Assembly (NCBI GenBank): GCA_905182175.1
Contig: CAJJAT010000014.1
Span: forward strand, 186,001-250,000
Source of the DNA: Flavobacteriales bacterium UBA1494
Lineage (GTDB): Bacteria; Bacteroidota; Bacteroidia; Flavobacteriales_E; Vicingaceae
Direction: 5' to 3'
DNA: 64,000 nucleotides
Under the pieces are notes generated by a model. It worked only from the letters and a program-made list of their open reading frames with translations, ran no database searches and had not been told where the DNA came from. The position numbers and the translations under genes were made by a program. Of this stretch, positions 62,801 to 64,000 are shown piece after piece (position 1 is the first letter of the stretch; every line of letters starts with the position of its first letter).

Positions 62801-64000
62801 CTTTCCCATTGTAAGTATAACGATACGAAACTGCTAATACATCTTGCGGATTTAGAGTTCTGTTTAATGAAATATATCCTAGCTCAGGATTCAACGTGTA
62901 TTCGTTTGCCGAAAGTAGAACTGCATTTTCCAAGCGTTCATAATCCTCTCCACTTCTTAACTGCTCTCCTTGCAATACCTCATCTGCTTCATTAAAGCCT
63001 CGAATTCTAGAAGCACCAGAATAATCAGTTGCAAGATTAGCATACAAATTATTAGCTTCATTCGCAGCTCTTCCAACAATAGGAGTTGTCAGTTGAACTC
63101 GTTGCGGATTACTAATTCTTCTATCGTTAGCTAAATCAGTAAATGCTAAAATATTTCTGGTATTTTGAAATGACCCTTGCGTATTGGTAATATATACCTC
63201 AACAGCAGTAATGTTAATTCTAGAAGTAATTCGGGGTGGGGACGAGAGATTTTTTTCATAGTCCTCTCTAAACAGATGGGATAAAAAATAATGTCGATTG
63301 TCTTCATATTCTGAGGCTGATTTCTCAAATTCTTGAACTTGAGCACCTCCAGAGATGTTAATCTCTTTTTTTTCTCCTTTTTCTTGAGAAAATAAAGTAG
63401 TAACTCTTAACCTGCCGAATTGCAATTCAGTTTTTAATCCAAATAACGTTTGACTTCCTGTTATCAGCGAGCTTTGCAACGGCAAGGAGACATTTCCTGC
63501 TTCAATTTTCTTAATAATTTCATCTTCATATCCAGTATAATCTAGCTTCGTCTGGTTCTCAAAATCGAAGGTAGCTTCAGTGTTGTAGCTTGTCTGTATT
63601 TTAAGCTTTTCCCCAATATTTCCAATTACATTTAATTGAATTTTTTGCTGAAAATCAAATGTACTGGTTCTTCTTTGTCGCTCAGGTAAAATAGGATTTT
63701 CTCGTCTGGATACGTTAATTCCAAAAGACAATTCAGCGGAACCTTGGGGTCGAATATCAATTACGTTGCCACCGAATATTCGATCGAATAACTCCCCTTT
63801 TATATTAATTTGAGGGCGAAACCCTTCTGTTTCGTTCAAACTCTGAGCATCTTGTTTTTGCCTCCAAAAATCTTTTTGACTCTCAGCCATATCGTATTTC
63901 AGATATTCCTCCAAACTCATCGTATTTGGATTCCTATAATCTCGATCTCCTATTTTCTGGTAATATTTGTATTCGCCTGTTTCCGGATCGTACTGAAACT
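56871..64000 (-). CDS. sprA: T9SS translocon protein SprA (Sov homologue), 5' end outside the window
   Basis: About 2375 residues visible; the frame continues through the window edge (YDPETGEYKYYQKIGDRD before SLEEYLKYD), so the ATG at 63920 is internal. SprA/Sov is the giant (about 2400 residues) outer-membrane barrel through which T9SS cargo leaves the cell. Recognisable blocks include FRPQINIKGELFDRIFGGNVIDIRPQGSAELSFG near the start, the GSRFDYRISEDINIGGTILNLTERP segment, and a strand ending FTLSQ at the C-terminus. A charged K/E-rich insert lies near 58280-58480. Proline- and aromatic-rich strands run throughout. gcvH follows. Confidence 0.93.
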   Translation of the reverse strand, partial: FQYDPETGEYKYYQKIGDRDYRNPNTMSLEEYLKYDMAESQKDFWRQKQDAQSLNETEGFRPQINIKGELFDRIFGGNVIDIRPQGSAELSFGINVSRRENPILPERQRRTSTFDFQQKIQLNVIGNIGEKLKIQTSYNTEATFDFENQTKLDYTGYEDEIIKKIEAGNVSLPLQSSLITGSQTLFGLKTELQFGRLRVTTLFSQEKGEKKEINISGGAQVQEFEKSASEYEDNRHYFLSHLFREDYEKNLSSPPRITSRINITAVEVYITNTQGSFQNTRNILAFTDLANDRRISNPQRVQLTTPIVGRAANEANNLYANLATDYSGASRIRGFNEADEVLQGEQLRSGEDYERLENAVLLSANEYTLNPELGYISLNRTLNPQDVLAVSYRYTYNGKVYQVGDLSTDGIDGQDALYLKLLKGTIINPSLPSWDLMMKNVYSLDAFNVSPENFTFEIWYLNEETGVEIPYFPEGKPTGKPLINTLGLDRMTITNQAQSDGLFDFVPNVTINPQSGKVYFPVLEPFGDYLRAQFDDPNLGNKFAYDSLYTTTKILAQQDVDNNRYTFRGRYQSSSGSEISLNSFNIPQGSVTVTAGGAQLTENVDYTVDYNLGRVRILNEGILASGQPIKVSLGSNSLFNVQTKTLIGSRFDYRISEDINIGGTILNLTERPLTRKINIGDEPISNTIVGLDGAYTSEAPILTKLADMLPFFSTKEKSTFTIAGEVARLFPGNSKAITKDGIAYIDDFEGSQTVLDVRAANAWSLASTPQGQEDLFKEGNLINNTAYGYNRAKLAWYTIDPLFFRNDSRTPGHIQNSESQSNNLSREILETEVFPNKDPEPGLINNLPTLDLAFYPTERGPYNYDLGGGAFSDGINNQGLLNSPETRWGGIMREITSSDFEASNVEFIQFWIMDPFNEQDGNLNHNGGQLYFNIGSVSEDVLQDSRKSFENGFSNTGSAENTTSTVWGRIPTIQSVVNAFDNNPNARRFQDIGLDGLNDIDERIEFGDYLDSLANIVTNPTILGSFTNDPSNDNYHYYRGSDYDGNELSILDRYKKFNGHQGNSPTGDQSPESYPTAATTLPDVEDVNRNFNLDRTESYFQYKVQLTPDLLSPNNVGDNFITDVVRATKNVNGETKTVNWYQFKIPIRQPEKVIGEIRDFKSIRFMRMFLRGFDEEVVVRFARLGLVRGEWRSYQGTDLPPGDTHSAEPGATTFNIGAVNVEENSNRVPINYTIPPDIDREIDFGTTNQRQLNEQSLVLDVCDLQDGYSKFAFRYLDLDIRQYKRLKMFSHAEAGSEDEFLNNGDVSVVLRLGTDFANNYYEYEVPLDVTQPGRNQPEEVWPDNNDIDLQFDKLINAKQARNRLSNGPGSTVLLGNAYEAVDGKNIIRVKGNPNLAEVRVIMIGVRNRKGGPIQFIDDGLSKCAEIWVNELRLSDFNNDGGWAATARATAQIADLGSVNLSGSYSTPGWGSLEQKLNERQRETKQQYDLSASVELAKFLPKQANVSIPMYYSISESIIRPEFNPLDPDVKLKDFYRSPELDQNFKDSIRNITDDKTTRRSLNFTNVRKMPGPNKKKSNFYDIENFSFTYAYSEIIRSDINTAKNNQQTYRGQINYTFSGKAKSIEPFKKVKFLEKKAFRIIKDININLVPSQISIQNSFDRNYQERQARTITVAAPGVLDFPSEVFYQKAFNWQRNYTLRHKLTKSLTFNFSAAAQALIGEPDGAVNRDDEETYDAYKREVWNNIKGFGDNTNYNHNFDINYNIPINKLPGLDFITSSARYGATYSWDLVGNPLDTTPSLGATIQNSNTKRINATVNFQALLDKFQYVKDLKDPKIDNKYVILDPEDLEDDADKKEKKKNKREEIELVEKIEADEEKAANKFSNKKTAIEEEEEPDTLRKKKFFLKRYLFDNTLWTLMSLKNVNVTYSETEGTILPNYNQSMSVLGLGPSWTAPGLDFIAGIQGPGESFLERARNDSDGDGRADWLVDGVFVSGDFSKTFSSQFSIRATLQPIKGLRIQLEANKRQSENTTRNFFYDPDSALYNFDAPVVVNGNYSQSFLSFRTAFVQNDEDNFSNETFTALRENRAVISQKLNMQELFRDTLGDGELYGQGYGATSQDVLLHSFLSAYAGKSASSTVIRDFTKMLPMPNWNITYDGLSKIPALKKLFKTVTLNHAYRSNFSVGSFTRNQLYKEDVNGAPTQKDVNGNFITDKQLSVASISEQFSPLINVDMTWNNSLLTRLEMRRDRNVSLSFANNQITEIVGKEYIIGLGYRLTNVKLPFKVGKVEKASDLDLRADVSIRDNQTVIRRIVENRNELTSGQRIFSIKFTADYRFSSKLNLRFFYDRVANTPLISSSFPTANTNAGISLRFTLSQ

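Overview
The window is a gene-dense, AT-rich chromosomal segment of a Bacteroidota bacterium, most likely a marine-type member of the Flavobacteriales. Three things support this. It carries type IX secretion (T9SS) parts: SprA at the right edge and a SprE/PorW-type lipoprotein at 26.5 kb. It carries several secreted proteins ending in T9SS type A sorting domains (SVYPNP...GIYYL...KK). Finally, the Bacteroidota -7 promoter box TAnnTTTG recurs upstream of genes. I saw no rRNA, tRNA, CRISPR array, intact insertion sequence or prophage.

Layout. 0-5.4 kb: end of an EamA-type transporter, a YigZ/IMPACT protein, a flippase, a methyltransferase, a GT4 glycosyltransferase and RNase HII. 5.5-9.4 kb: a lipoprotein and a DUF5723-type protein whose charged C-terminal tail is followed by a decayed second copy of itself. 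9.4-15.2 kb: two alpha/beta hydrolases (one fused to OsmC), thiol peroxidase, a fused PlsC/GNAT acyltransferase of the aminolipid (OlsF) kind and a RecD-like helicase. 15.3-21 kb: a tight cluster DUF3822-rsmD-coaD-TlpA-like, then tyrS and a small lipoprotein on the other strand. 21-24 kb: a repeat-rich region around one SDR gene, with a dead T9SS cargo gene. 24-29 kb: GH3-type enzyme, M23 peptidase and SprE/PorW. 29.1-35.2 kb: bactofilin-atpZ-membrane protein-atpBEFHAG; atpD and atpC are not here, which is usual in this phylum. 35.3-44 kb: a large PNGase F-like/LamG T9SS cargo protein, a coiled-coil membrane protein, comF, free methionine sulfoxide reductase, an Ig-like lipoprotein and a second T9SS remnant. 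44.2-49.5 kb: a PurF-like amidotransferase, arsR-arsM and dxs. 49.6-54.9 kb: two paralogous PKD-repeat T9SS cargo proteins, followed at once by an ECF sigma factor gene broken by one in-frame TAG and a protein with the layout of a dual-membrane-spanning anti-sigma factor. 55.3-64 kb (minus strand): tonB, vanZ-like, gcvH and sprA.

The most interesting unit is 51.1-54.9 kb: T9SS cargo, an ECF sigma with an amber codon, and an inner-membrane/periplasmic-linker/outer-membrane-barrel protein in one apparent operon. It suggests envelope-surface sensing linked to surface-protein expression, with the sigma factor either recently inactivated or read through. Other points of interest are two decayed T9SS cargo genes, a TlpA-like protein without its cysteines, a strong hairpin between atpE and atpF, and a pure proline-codon microsatellite in tonB.
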